Source: Brevibacterium sanguinis
Lineage (GTDB): Bacteria > Actinomycetota > Actinomycetes > Actinomycetales > Brevibacteriaceae
Direction: 5' to 3'
Length of the DNA: 64,000 bases
Assembly: GCF_003315415.1 (NCBI RefSeq)
Contig: NZ_QNSB01000015.1
Coordinates: 1-64,000 of the forward strand
In this document: positions 16,300 to 32,232 of the stretch, piece after piece
Layout: every line of letters starts with the position of its first letter
How positions within the stretch are numbered: position 1 is the stretch's first letter
Notes under the pieces: model-generated
Told to the model about the DNA's origin: nothing
Seen by the model: only the letters and a program-made list of their open reading frames with translations
Databases searched by the model: none
Position numbers and translations under genes: made by a program

Positions 16300-17454
16300 G
16301 TGGACGCACAGACCATCGCCGAGGCGCTGAAGACCGAGCCGTTCCACGTCGACCCGGCGGTCGCCGGCCACCTCGACCCCCGACTGCTGGAGACCGCGAA
16401 GTCGAAGGCCGAGGGCCTCGACTTCGACGTCTACGTCATCGCCGTGCCCGACGACCACATCGACCGCGACCTGCTCGAGCAGATCAAGGTGTTCAACGGC
16501 GGTGAGGGCTCCTTCATCATGGTCAACGGCAAGACCGACCTCGCCGTCGACGTGCACTTCGAGGACGACCACGACCTCCAGATGCAGGTGATGGAGCAGA
16601 TGTCCGTGGGCTACGACACGTGGAGCCACGGCACACCATCGCTGACGAAGCTCAACATCCTCCTCGACCTCTACGCCGATCCGCAGACCGCACCGGACGA
16701 GCTCCCCGGGGAGACCGTGGAGGAGGTGGGGCAGGGCGAGGTCGTCCAGGACACCTCGAGCAGCTTCGCCCCGCTCTTCCTCGGCGGGTCGGTCCTCGTC
16801 CTGGCGCTCGTCATCGCCGGCGTCTTCCTCCTCCGCGGCCTCCGGCAGAGACGGGCGCAGGCGCGCCGGCAGCAGGCGTACCAGCTGCCCGGCGAACTCC
16901 TCCGCAAGGTCGATTCGCTCCAGCGCAGGTCGCTGCGGGAGAGCATCCACGCCGATACCGCGAGCCTCGCCGAGAGACTGGACCGACTGCGACTGCGGAC
17001 CCTCGACGAGACGGATGCGGCCCGGGTCACCCGAGCCCTCGACGCCTATCAGTGGGCGCGGACGATCGTCGACGACGAGACCGCGGACCGCCTCGACCTC
17101 GCCGGTGCGATGGTGCTGCTGCGGCAGGCGGGGCGGGAGATCGCCGAGGTGAGTGAGCACCGGAGGAGGCGCGGTCGCCAGGGCGGTCTCCCGCAGAGCC
17201 TGTGCACGGTCAATCCGCTGCACGGGGAGGCGACGACCACCGCGCGCGTCGACGCCGATGCGCGCAGCGTTCGGGTCCCGGTCTGCGCGGACTGCTCCGC
17301 AGACCTGCGCGAGGGCAACCAGCTGCAGTGGATCTTCGACGGCGACCGGCCCTACGTCGAGGGCTCGAGCATCTGGTCGCAGACGCTGTTCGGCGTCATC
17401 GGCGGGGACCTCGTCACCGCCCTGCAGCGCCGGCGGCCCGACGCGCGGCGCTAG
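16300..17454 (+). CDS. Unrecognised membrane protein C of the operon, with a C-terminal Cys/His module
   Basis: The 384-residue protein has an N-terminal domain containing FDVYVIAVPDDHIDRDLL and SFIMVNGKTDLAVDVHF (TPM-like by pattern), one transmembrane helix (about 160-182), a long helical cytoplasmic region of about 100 residues and a terminal module with Cys302, His308, Cys329 and Cys332, that is C-x5-H-x20-C-x2-C. This would suit a zinc ion. The GTG start at 16300 is three bases past the stop of gene B. Downstream, the metallo-beta-lactamase gene converges on it after 13 bases. Function is unknown. Confidence 0.7.
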   Translation: MDAQTIAEALKTEPFHVDPAVAGHLDPRLLETAKSKAEGLDFDVYVIAVPDDHIDRDLLEQIKVFNGGEGSFIMVNGKTDLAVDVHFEDDHDLQMQVMEQMSVGYDTWSHGTPSLTKLNILLDLYADPQTAPDELPGETVEEVGQGEVVQDTSSSFAPLFLGGSVLVLALVIAGVFLLRGLRQRRAQARRQQAYQLPGELLRKVDSLQRRSLRESIHADTASLAERLDRLRLRTLDETDAARVTRALDAYQWARTIVDDETADRLDLAGAMVLLRQAGREIAEVSEHRRRRGRQGGLPQSLCTVNPLHGEATTTARVDADARSVRVPVCADCSADLREGNQLQWIFDGDRPYVEGSSIWSQTLFGVIGGDLVTALQRRRPDARR

Positions 17455-17467
17455 GACCGCGGAGAGG

Positions 17468-18259
17468 TCACGATTCCCGGGTCAGTGCGGACTCGCGGGG
17501 AACCGAGCGATCGTGCTCACCTGGCATCGAACGGGCCGGCAGCGCCACCTCGGCGTCGGCCCCCATCCGGCGGAAACCGTCGAGGTCGTCGCGCTGCCGC
17601 TCGACGAAGCCGCGGTCGACGGGCACCCCGTGCCCGGGCACGAACACCCGCGCCTCGGGGAAGGACAGGAGCGCATCGAGGCTGCGCGCCCACTCGGCCA
17701 GAGCGGCGTCCCCGCCGGCCTGCGGGGGATCGCCCTCCTCGACGAGGTCGCCGGTGAGGACGATCCCCTCGTCGGGCAGGCGGACGACGACGTCGGACGT
17801 GGAATGCCCGCCGAGGACATGGAACTCGGCCCGGGACCCGCCGAGGTCGAGGCCCCCATCCGGCACAGGGGTCACCTCGACGACGAGGTCGGACGGGTTC
17901 GCGGGCAGATCGGCGGCGAACCCCGCATGCTCGGGGTCGCGGCGCAGCGCGTCGAGGGCGATCCACGCCGTCGCCTCCTGATCGGCGGCGAACGCGGGCG
18001 ACGCCCAGACAGTCTCGGCCCCCTCGTCGCGCAGCGTCCGATTGCCGAAGAAGTGGTCCCAGTGGTCGTGGGTGGTGACGACGTCGACGGGCGTGCGCCG
18101 GCCGGTGGCCGCGACGCTGAGCTCGGCGGCGCGCGCGGCGAGGGTGCGGGCGGAGCGCGGCCCGGGGCCGGCGTCGACGATGAGGGTGCGGGACCTGCCG
18201 GTGATGATCGCGCAGTTGACGCGGGCAGGATCGAAGGAGAGAACGGTGACCGTGGCCAT
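17468..18259 (-). CDS. Metallo-beta-lactamase-fold hydrolase
   Basis: The 263-residue protein carries the binuclear metal motif THDHWDH near residues 83-89, then GGHSTSD, LTGDLVEE and FVPGHG, in the order of the metallo-beta-lactamase superfamily. Glyoxalase II, lactonase, phosphodiesterase or sulfur-dioxygenase activities are all possible; nothing identifies the substrate. There is no signal peptide, so a secreted beta-lactamase role is unlikely. The ATG at 18259 lies six bases after a -10 hexamer on its strand, so its mRNA is probably leaderless. It is divergent from the GNAT gene. Confidence 0.82.
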   Translation of the reverse strand: MATVTVLSFDPARVNCAIITGRSRTLIVDAGPGPRSARTLAARAAELSVAATGRRTPVDVVTTHDHWDHFFGNRTLRDEGAETVWASPAFAADQEATAWIALDALRRDPEHAGFAADLPANPSDLVVEVTPVPDGGLDLGGSRAEFHVLGGHSTSDVVVRLPDEGIVLTGDLVEEGDPPQAGGDAALAEWARSLDALLSFPEARVFVPGHGVPVDRGFVERQRDDLDGFRRMGADAEVALPARSMPGEHDRSVPRESALTRES

Positions 18260-18275
18260 GAGGGGAGTCTAGACT
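18246..18275. promoter_or_regulatory. Divergent promoter built on the palindrome AGTCTAGACT
   Basis: The 10-bp palindrome at 18266-18275 supplies TAGACT on both strands. On the minus strand it is six bases before the ATG of the hydrolase gene. On the plus strand it would start transcription near 18282, ahead of the GNAT ATG at 18306; GTGACC at 18246-18251 with an 18-base spacer is a possible plus-strand -35. Because the two -10 elements share two bases, only one polymerase could melt the site at a time. Confidence 0.6.
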
Positions 18276-18305
18276 GTGGGCGTTCCCACCATCGACGAGG
18301 ACCTC

Positions 18306-19364
18306 ATGCAGATCACCCGAATCCGGCCCGCAGCGCTCAGCGGCGCACAGCTCGACTCCCTCGTCGCCGAGGTGGTCGCCTTCGACACCCGGGAGAACGC
18401 GGCCTCGGGCCTCGGCCCCGACTTCGGCCCGCTGCCCACGCAGGTGCGGCAGGCGCTGCGGGCGTCGACCCGGTACACGACCCGCGAGTTCTGGGTCGGG
18501 CGCCTCGGCGGGGAGATCGTGGCGAAGGGGACCGCCCACCTCGGCCTCGTCGACAACACCGACCAGGCGGAGGTGTGGCTGGCCGTCGACCCCGCACGCC
18601 GGCGGCAGGGGCTGGGATCCGCGCTGCTCGCGCGGATGGAGGCCGACCTCACCGGCTCCGGCCGCACCCGACTGCTCAGCTTCAACGAGGTCCCGGTCGA
18701 GGAGTGCACGGCCGCACGCAGGCAGGCGCACCTCGCGGCCGCGTCCGGAGTCGGCAGCCTGTCCCTCGGCGTTCCCTCGGTGGCGTTCCTCGCCCGTCAC
18801 GGCTTCGTCCTCGAACAGCTCGAGCGCTGCTCGGCGGCGCGCACTGCGACCGCGGCGGGAATCGACATCGGCGACTTCGACCCCGACTACTCGATCCTGA
18901 CCTGGAGCGGAGCGACCCCCGAGGAGCATCTCGCGGGCATGGCCGTGCTCCATCAGCGGATGTCGACGGACACCCCGGGGGCGCAGCGGCTGTCCGAGGA
19001 GGAGCGGTGGGACGAGGAGCGGGTGCGCGAGCTCGACGCCGAACGGGCCCGGTCGGGGGAGCGGATGCACACCGCGCTCGCCCTGCACGGCGACGCGGCG
19101 GCGGGGTTCACCGAGGTCGCCGAGTCCCTCGACCGCCCAGAGGCGGGCTGGCAGGGAGCGACGATCGTCGCGAAGGAGCACCGGGGACACCGTCTCGGCG
19201 CGCACCTGAAGATCGCCAACCACACGGCGCTGGCGGCGGCGACCGGTGTCAGGCGGGTCTACACATGGAATGCGGCGGAGAACTCGTGGATGCTCGCGAT
19301 CAACGACCTGGCGGGATTCGCGACGCACGCGTGGACCGGGGTGTGGCAGAAACGCCTTGCATGA
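18306..19364 (+). CDS. GNAT-family acetyltransferase with two tandem GNAT domains
   Basis: GNAT enzymes move an acyl group from acyl-CoA to an amine. In this 352-residue protein the first domain has the acetyl-CoA loop VDPARRRQGLGSALL (about 95-110). The second, C-terminal domain has VAKEHRGHRLGAHLK followed by the NAAENSWMLAINDLAGF block near the end. The arrangement is like mycothiol synthase (MshD), but I would not assign that role without comparison. I chose ATG 18306, which has GAGGA upstream, over the GTG at 18276, which directly abuts the -10 hexamer and so should not be transcribed. Confidence 0.75.
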   Translation: MQITRIRPAALSGAQLDSLVAEVVAFDTRENAASGLGPDFGPLPTQVRQALRASTRYTTREFWVGRLGGEIVAKGTAHLGLVDNTDQAEVWLAVDPARRRQGLGSALLARMEADLTGSGRTRLLSFNEVPVEECTAARRQAHLAAASGVGSLSLGVPSVAFLARHGFVLEQLERCSAARTATAAGIDIGDFDPDYSILTWSGATPEEHLAGMAVLHQRMSTDTPGAQRLSEEERWDEERVRELDAERARSGERMHTALALHGDAAAGFTEVAESLDRPEAGWQGATIVAKEHRGHRLGAHLKIANHTALAAATGVRRVYTWNAAENSWMLAINDLAGFATHAWTGVWQKRLA

Positions 19365-19365
19365 C

Positions 19366-19394
19366 TTGACCGCGTGCTATAAGCTTGATATTTG
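19366..19394 (+). promoter_or_regulatory. Candidate rpoB promoter
   Basis: TTGACC (19366-19371) and TATTTG (19389-19394) are 17 bases apart. The leader to the TTG start is about 155 bases. TATAA also occurs at 19379-19383, so the -10 choice is open. Confidence 0.45.
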
Positions 19395-19557
19395 CGTTGC
19401 TCTGTCTGTGGCGTGCCTTCATATAGCGGGGGGCACTGCGATTCCACTCCAGTGAACCATGGTGTCGCCCGGTGTCGAAATCTGACACACCGGTCGATCA
19501 CGGTTCCTCGGGTGGGGAGCCTGCGCACTTAATGGTGAAGCACTCGGAAGGATCCCA

Positions 19558-23037
<3,480 letters not shown>

Positions 23038-23105
23038 GGACTTCCGCTTCAACCGACACAACTTTTTGATGAACGTCTCGTTCATCGCCAGGAAAGAGGA
23101 TTTAC

Positions 23106-26978
<3,873 letters not shown>

Positions 26979-26998
26979 GGACCTGAGAGTCTGAGCCG

Positions 26999-27052
26999 CT
27001 GAGACGCGAGAGGGGCATCCACCATCTGGTGGGTGCCCCTCTCGCGTCTCAG
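26999..27052. terminator. Very long bidirectional terminator between rpoC and the phosphofructokinase gene
   Basis: A 25-bp stem (26999-27023 with 27028-27052) contains one G-T wobble and an ATCT tetraloop. It lies between convergent genes and can act in both directions. Confidence 0.8.
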
Positions 27053-27112
27053 CGCCCGCCCCGCTTCGAGGTCGCGACGATCCCTGCGTCCGGCGGGGCG
27101 ACGGCTCCCGGC

Positions 27113-28138
27113 TCAGCCGAAGAGGATCCGCGCCTCGTCCCACCGGGACCGGGGCACGTACTTGATGCTGTGGACGGCATCCGACATCCGCGCGGCGACG
27201 ATCTCCGTGCCCTTGAGGCTGGCCATCGTGCCCCAGCGACGCTCGACGGCGAGGTCCACGGCGGCCATCCCGAACCTCGTCGAGAGCACACGGTCGTAGG
27301 CGGTGGGCGATCCGCCGCGCTGCAGGTGCCCGAGGATCGTCGCGCGGGTCTCGATGCCGGTGACCTCCTCGATCCGCGGGGCCAGGCGATTGGCGATCCC
27401 GCCGAGGCGGACCCGGCCCCTGCTGTCGAGCCCGTGGTCGGCGACCTGCTCGTCGAGCCCCTCGGGCACGAATCCCTCGGCGACGACGACGATCGGGGCG
27501 CGTCCGCGGTCCCTGGCCGACGTCACCCACGCGCCGATCTGCTCGAAGGTGACGGGGAACTCCGGCATGAGGATGGCATGGGCGCCCGCGGCCATGCCGG
27601 CGTGCAGCGCGATCCAGCCGACATTGCGGCCCATCACCTCGATGACCATGCAGCGGTGATGGGACTCCGCGGTCGTGCGGAGCCGGTCGATCGCCTCGGT
27701 GGCGATGGACTGGGCCGTGTCGAATCCGAAGGTGTAGTCGGTGGCGTCGAGGTCGTTGTCGATCGTCTTCGGCACCCCGATGATCGGCAGGCCCTCATCG
27801 CGGACGAGGCGGGCCGCACCCGAGAGCGTGCCCTCGCCGCCGATCGCGATGATCGCCTCGAGCTCGTGGCGGGCGATGACCTCACGCATCTGCGCGGGAC
27901 CGCCGTCCTCGTAGGGGTGGGTGCGGGACGTGCCGAGGATCGTGCCGCCGCGGCCGGACAGGCCGCGGACGTCGAGCATCGACATCTCGAACACATCGTC
28001 CTCGAGCAGGCCCCGCCAGCCGTCGCGGATGCCGACGAAGGACGACCCGTGCGCGATGATCCCCTTGCGCACGATCCCGCGGATGACGGCGTTGAGCCCG
28101 GGGCAGTCGCCACCGGAGGTGAGCACTCCGATCCTCAA
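27113..28138 (-). CDS. pfkA: 6-phosphofructokinase, group III type
   Basis: The enzyme phosphorylates fructose 6-phosphate to the 1,6-bisphosphate, the committed step of glycolysis. The 341-residue protein has LTSGGDCPGLNAVIR, IGGEGTL with Gly103, VPKTIDND with Lys124 and catalytic Asp127, and the later LGHLQRGGSPTAYDR. A glycine at the position of E. coli residue 104 favours ATP over pyrophosphate as donor, even though Lys124 is shared with pyrophosphate enzymes; this mix is known in actinobacterial group III enzymes. The start is a TTG that overlaps the DUF1707 stop in TTGA, implying translational coupling. Confidence 0.88.
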   Translation of the reverse strand: MRIGVLTSGGDCPGLNAVIRGIVRKGIIAHGSSFVGIRDGWRGLLEDDVFEMSMLDVRGLSGRGGTILGTSRTHPYEDGGPAQMREVIARHELEAIIAIGGEGTLSGAARLVRDEGLPIIGVPKTIDNDLDATDYTFGFDTAQSIATEAIDRLRTTAESHHRCMVIEVMGRNVGWIALHAGMAAGAHAILMPEFPVTFEQIGAWVTSARDRGRAPIVVVAEGFVPEGLDEQVADHGLDSRGRVRLGGIANRLAPRIEEVTGIETRATILGHLQRGGSPTAYDRVLSTRFGMAAVDLAVERRWGTMASLKGTEIVAARMSDAVHSIKYVPRSRWDEARILFG

Positions 28139-28812
28139 CGCAGCGACCTCTGATCCTTCGCCCGGTAGCCCTTGGCCAGGCGGACGTCATGGCCGGCCAT
28201 GAGGGAGAACCCCTTGAGGACGAGGGTGCCGTTCGATCCGTCGCCCCGGGCATCGCCCTTGACCTCGTTGCCGGCGAGGAGGTTGATCGTCTCGTCCCTG
28301 ATCCGCACTCCGGGCGGGACGTAGATGGAGTTGCCGGCCCACATCGCGAAGGAGGTGATCGTCACCGTCACTCCCGGGCCCATCACCTCGCAGAGGTCGA
28401 TGTCGTCGCCCCCCATGAGAGCGTAGGTGGTCAGCTCGGCGGTGCCCGGGGGGACGTCGATCTCACGGCCGGAGAGCACCGCGACGGAGTTGATCGGCGC
28501 GGCGGACCCCGGTTCGGCCCGGGGGGAGAGGAGTGCGGGTCCCCGCTGCAGGCGGTCGAGCTCGCCCGAGGGGGCGATTCCCGATTGCAGCTGGAGGGTG
28601 CGGTAGAGGTCGTGTCCTTCGGGGAGGTCCTCGATGAGGGGCATGAGGTCGTCGAGGTACTTCGCCGTGATCGCGGCGTCCTGACGTTCCGCGGTCTCCT
28701 CGGGGTCGAGCCGCCCGTTGCTCACGGCATCGGTGATGACCTTGAGCACGGCGTCTCGGTCCTTGTCGGCGGCGCGGATGCGTGGTGGGGGCGGGAGTTC
28801 GGGCTGGGGCAT
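28135..28812 (-). CDS. DUF1707-domain protein with a LiaF-like beta region
   Basis: The first 70 residues of this 225-residue protein match the DUF1707 pattern: RIRAADKDRD at about 10-19, then NGRLDPEETAERQDAA and a DDLMPLIEDLP ending. After a linker, the C-terminal half (GREIDVPPGTAELTTYALMGGDDIDLCEVMGPG onward in short blocks) resembles the beta-helical cell-wall-stress domain of LiaF/DUF2154-like proteins. No transmembrane helix is present. ATG 28812 is chosen because a -10 hexamer lies six bases before it; a GTG at 28848 lies upstream of that promoter. Its stop overlaps the phosphofructokinase start. Confidence 0.75.
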   Translation of the reverse strand: MPQPELPPPPRIRAADKDRDAVLKVITDAVSNGRLDPEETAERQDAAITAKYLDDLMPLIEDLPEGHDLYRTLQLQSGIAPSGELDRLQRGPALLSPRAEPGSAAPINSVAVLSGREIDVPPGTAELTTYALMGGDDIDLCEVMGPGVTVTITSFAMWAGNSIYVPPGVRIRDETINLLAGNEVKGDARGDGSNGTLVLKGFSLMAGHDVRLAKGYRAKDQRSLR

Positions 28813-28818
28813 GCCACC

Positions 28819-28848
28819 AGTGTAGTCGGCGGCTGTCGCCCGGGTCAC
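28819..28848 (-). promoter_or_regulatory. Leaderless promoter of the DUF1707-pfkA operon
   Basis: On the minus strand TACACT (28824 to 28819) is exactly six bases before the ATG at 28812. GTGACC (28848 to 28843) with an 18-base spacer is a possible -35. Confidence 0.5.
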
Positions 28849-28918
28849 AGCCCAGGGAACCGGACGCCCACCTGCGCGTCGTCGTCCGTGCTCACCTCCG
28901 CTCCTCCGGCGAGAAGGT

Positions 28919-28935
28919 CACAGGCTGAGCACAGG
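28919..28935 (+). promoter_or_regulatory. Direct-repeat operator before the glycosyltransferase/two-component operon
   Basis: CACAGG occurs twice with starts 11 bases apart, the geometry of OmpR/PhoB-family response-regulator sites. The second copy overlaps the -35 position of a possible -10, CATAGC, at 28952-28957. A 14-of-17 match lies at 34464-34480. The regulator could be the one encoded at 32225; that is inference. Confidence 0.5.
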
Positions 28936-28978
28936 TGCGGCCCATCGCCGGCATAGCGCCCGGTCGGAGCCTTGAGGC

Positions 28979-30199
28979 ATGAAGAGCCATGAAGACGCGG
29001 CCCGGCCCCCGGTCCCGGTCGCCACCCGCGAGCGCAGCTCCCCGCCGCACGCAGCCCAGGTCGATCTCGTCGTTCCCGTCCACAACGAGGAGTCGACCCT
29101 GGAACGGTCGATCCACACCCTCATCGACCATGTCGCGGACAGCCTGCACGAGATGACGATCGTCATCGCCGACAACGCGAGCACAGATGCGACGGGTCGG
29201 ATCGCCGAGGAGCTGGCCCGGTCGCACTCGAACGTCCGCGCCGTCCGCCTCGAGGAGAAGGGCCGGGGCCGGGCCCTGAGGACGGTGTGGCTGGAGTCGA
29301 GCGCCGAGGTGCTCGTCTACACCGATGTCGACCTCGCCACCGACCTCGCTCTCCTCGACCCGATGGTCACGGCGATCTCCGCGGGCACGGCCGACGTCGC
29401 GATCGCCGGCCGCCTCCATCCGCAGGCCCGGGTCCAGCGGGGAGTCGGCCGCGAGATCATCTCCCGCTGCTACAACCGTCTGCTCTCGATCGGCCTCGGC
29501 GCCGAGTACTCCGACGCCCAGTGCGGTCTCAAGGCGATCTCGCGACCCGCCGCCCAGGCGCTCCTCCCCGTCGTCGAGGACGACGGATGGTTCTTCGACA
29601 CCGAGCTGCTCACCCTCGCCCAATGGTCGGGACTGCGCATCCGGGAGTTCTGGGCGGACTGGACCGCTGACCCCGACTCCTCCGTCGACGTCGTCCGCAC
29701 CGCCGTCGACGACTTCAAGGGCATCCTCCGACTGCGCCGGGACGCCAGGCGCGGACGCCTGCCGCTGGCCCGGATCGGGGCCCGGCTGGGACGCGCTCCG
29801 GCGGTGCCGAACACCGGAGCCCAGATCCTCCACTTCGTCGACGTCGGGATCGTCTGCACGCTCGTGTACTCCCTGCTTTTCTGGTTCGCCTCGGGCCTCG
29901 TCTCGGCGGGGGTCGCCAACGTCGCCGCCCTGCTCATCTCGACGCTGCTCGGCACCGCGCTCAACCGGCGCCACACCTTCGGCCTCCGGTCGCCGCAGGA
30001 CCAGCTGGCGCATCACCTCAAGGACCTCGTCGCATTCGGCGTCGGCTGGGCGATGACCTCCGCTGCCCTGCTGGCCACGAGCGACTTGAACGGCGCCTGG
30101 ACGCTGGCTGTGCTCACCGTCGCCAACCTCGTCGCCACCGTGGTCCGATTCACCCTGCAGAAGCTCTGGGTCTTCGCCCGGGAAGGGAGCCTGCGATGA
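28979..30199 (+). CDS. Family 2 glycosyltransferase with C-terminal GtrA-like membrane domain
   Basis: The 406-residue protein joins a cytoplasmic GT2 domain (about 25-255; VDLVVPVHNEE, the VYTDVDLATD metal motif, and SDAQCGLKAISR) to a GtrA-like domain with four predicted helices (about 275-400). GT2 enzymes of this kind load a sugar from a nucleotide onto polyprenyl phosphate, and GtrA domains help flip or transfer the lipid-linked sugar. It is the first gene of a four-gene overlapping operon. It would supply the lipid-linked sugar donor used by the next gene's product. Confidence 0.82.
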   Translation: MKSHEDAARPPVPVATRERSSPPHAAQVDLVVPVHNEESTLERSIHTLIDHVADSLHEMTIVIADNASTDATGRIAEELARSHSNVRAVRLEEKGRGRALRTVWLESSAEVLVYTDVDLATDLALLDPMVTAISAGTADVAIAGRLHPQARVQRGVGREIISRCYNRLLSIGLGAEYSDAQCGLKAISRPAAQALLPVVEDDGWFFDTELLTLAQWSGLRIREFWADWTADPDSSVDVVRTAVDDFKGILRLRRDARRGRLPLARIGARLGRAPAVPNTGAQILHFVDVGIVCTLVYSLLFWFASGLVSAGVANVAALLISTLLGTALNRRHTFGLRSPQDQLAHHLKDLVAFGVGWAMTSAALLATSDLNGAWTLAVLTVANLVATVVRFTLQKLWVFAREGSLR

Positions 30200-32232
30200 G
30201 CGTGCAGACTGAAGCGACGATGCGCGAGAGGGCTGAGCAGTCCCGGGTGGCGCGGTGGTGGTACCCGGTCGGGCTCGCCGGCCTGTGCCTGGCCGTCGTG
30301 GCCGGCTACCTCGTCGACCTCACCGGAAACGGCTGGGCGAACTCCTACTACGCCGCGGCCGTCCAGGCGGGCTCCCAGGACTGGGAGGCCTTCCTCTTCG
30401 GATCACTCGACGCGGCCAATGCGATCACCGTCGACAAGCCCCCGGCCTCGCTGTGGCTGATGGCACTGAGCGCCCGGATCCTCGGCTTCTCCTCGTTCTC
30501 GATGCTCCTGCCGCAGGTGCTCCTGGCGGCGGCGACCGTGCTGCTGCTCGCCCATTCCATGCGGCTGGCCCTGCGCGGGCACGTCCGCGCCCGCATCGAG
30601 AAGGCCGCGGCCCTCGGCGTCGGCCTCGTCTTCGCGCTCAGCCCGGTCGCTGCGCTGATGTTCCGATACAACAACCCCGACGCGCTGCTCGTGGCACTGA
30701 TGACCGTCGCCGTCGTCGCGACCCAGCGGGCGCTGGCCGCGGTGAGGGTTCGGCGGGTCATCGGCCGGCTGGCGCTGACCGGCGTCGCGCTCGGACTCGG
30801 CTTCCTCACCAAGCAGTTCCAGGTCCTCCTCATCACCCCCGCGCTCGCGCTCGCCTGGCTGCTCTTCGCACGGGCATCCTGGCCCCGGCGCCTCCTCCTC
30901 GTGCTCGTTCCGATCGCGGTCATGGCGGTCTCGGCCGGGTGGTGGATCGCGCTGGTCGAGCTCCTGCCGTCCCACTTGCGACCCTACGTCGGCGGCTCCC
31001 AGACGGACTCCTTCCTCGAGCTCACCTTCGGCTACAACGGGTTCGGGCGCCTCAACGGGAACGAGGCGGGCTCCGTCGGCGGCGCGGGCGGTTGGGGAGA
31101 GACGGGAATCGCCCGCCTCTTCACCGGCTCCTTCGGCGCCCAGATCGCATGGTTCCTGCCCACCGCGCTCGTCCTCCTCGTCGTCGCGGCACTCGTGCTC
31201 GTCCTCCGGCGCCGGCAGGCAGCAGCCGGCCGGCGGCTCGCTGCGCCGGATGCGTCCCCCGGCTCGGCGGCCGCGGCCCTCGTCCTCTGGGGCGGGTGGC
31301 TGGTCGTCACGTGGCTGACCCTGAGCTACATGTCGGGAATCGTCCACGAATACTACGGGGTCGCCCTCGTGCCTGCGCTCGCCGCCGTCATCGGGCTCGC
31401 CGTCGCGCTCCTCGTCGACCGCGGCAGCAGGAACTCCCGAATCGTGCTCGGCCTCGTGCTCGCCCTCACGGTCACCTGGCAGTTCGTGCTCGCGTCCGGG
31501 ATGTCGGGAATCCCGACGCCGCTGACCTGGGGCGTGCTCGTCCTCGGCGTCGGCACGGGCATCGCCCTCGTCCTCCACGGGACGCTCTCGGGCCCGAGGT
31601 GGACGGCACCGGTCCGGGGCGCTGCGATCGCGCTCCTCGTCGCTGCTGTCCTCTCGACTCTCGCGCTGCCCGCCCAGCTCACGGCCCGGACCATCGCCCA
31701 GGAGACGCAGGGCTCGATCGTCACCATCGCCGGCACCTCGGCGAACGGCCCCGGCGGGGGAGGAGGTCCTGGCGGGGGCCGAGCAGGCGGCGGCCAGACC
31801 GACGGCGGCCAGACCGGCGGCCCCGGGGGTCAGGCCGGCGGGGGCGGAATGGGCGGTCTGCTCAACGGCAGCGCCCCCTCGGCGGAACTCGCCTCCGTGC
31901 TCGAGGCCGATGCCGACCAGTACACGTGGATCGCCGCGACGACCGGTGCGAACCAGGCGGCCGGCTACCAGCTGTCGACGGGAGAGCCGGTCCTGGCCAT
32001 CGGCGGTTTCAACGGCACGGATCCCTCTCCCACGGTCGAGGAGTTCGCGCAGCTCGTCGCCGACGGACGCATCCACTGGTACATCGCCGGCGGGAACGGC
32101 GGCCCCGGCGGGGCTCTGTCCTCGACGAGTGCGCAGATCCAGTCGTGGGTGGAGGAGAACTTCACCGCCACCGAGGTCGACGGCATCACGCTCTACGACC
32201 TCGGAGCCGGGGAGGGGAGCGGTGATGGATAA
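30196..32232 (+). CDS. GT39/ArnT-like membrane glycosyltransferase (YkcB-type)
   Basis: The 678-residue polytopic protein has about 11-12 transmembrane helices, with the conserved VDKPPASLW in its first exported loop, which holds the catalytic aspartate of GT39/GT83 enzymes. After the last helix (about 475-495) come a Gly/Gln-rich linker (about 515-555) and an exported domain ending YDLGAGEG. Such enzymes move a sugar from a polyprenyl-phosphate carrier to a protein or cell-wall polymer outside the membrane. It overlaps the GT2 gene by four bases (ATGA) and the response-regulator gene by eight. The acceptor is unknown. Confidence 0.82.
   Translation: MSVQTEATMRERAEQSRVARWWYPVGLAGLCLAVVAGYLVDLTGNGWANSYYAAAVQAGSQDWEAFLFGSLDAANAITVDKPPASLWLMALSARILGFSSFSMLLPQVLLAAATVLLLAHSMRLALRGHVRARIEKAAALGVGLVFALSPVAALMFRYNNPDALLVALMTVAVVATQRALAAVRVRRVIGRLALTGVALGLGFLTKQFQVLLITPALALAWLLFARASWPRRLLLVLVPIAVMAVSAGWWIALVELLPSHLRPYVGGSQTDSFLELTFGYNGFGRLNGNEAGSVGGAGGWGETGIARLFTGSFGAQIAWFLPTALVLLVVAALVLVLRRRQAAAGRRLAAPDASPGSAAAALVLWGGWLVVTWLTLSYMSGIVHEYYGVALVPALAAVIGLAVALLVDRGSRNSRIVLGLVLALTVTWQFVLASGMSGIPTPLTWGVLVLGVGTGIALVLHGTLSGPRWTAPVRGAAIALLVAAVLSTLALPAQLTARTIAQETQGSIVTIAGTSANGPGGGGGPGGGRAGGGQTDGGQTGGPGGQAGGGGMGGLLNGSAPSAELASVLEADADQYTWIAATTGANQAAGYQLSTGEPVLAIGGFNGTDPSPTVEEFAQLVADGRIHWYIAGGNGGPGGALSSTSAQIQSWVEENFTATEVDGITLYDLGAGEGSGDG

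Noticed and set aside
28846-28860. CACAGCCCAGG as a third copy of the direct-repeat operator
   Set aside because: The second half-site is absent at the 11-base offset.
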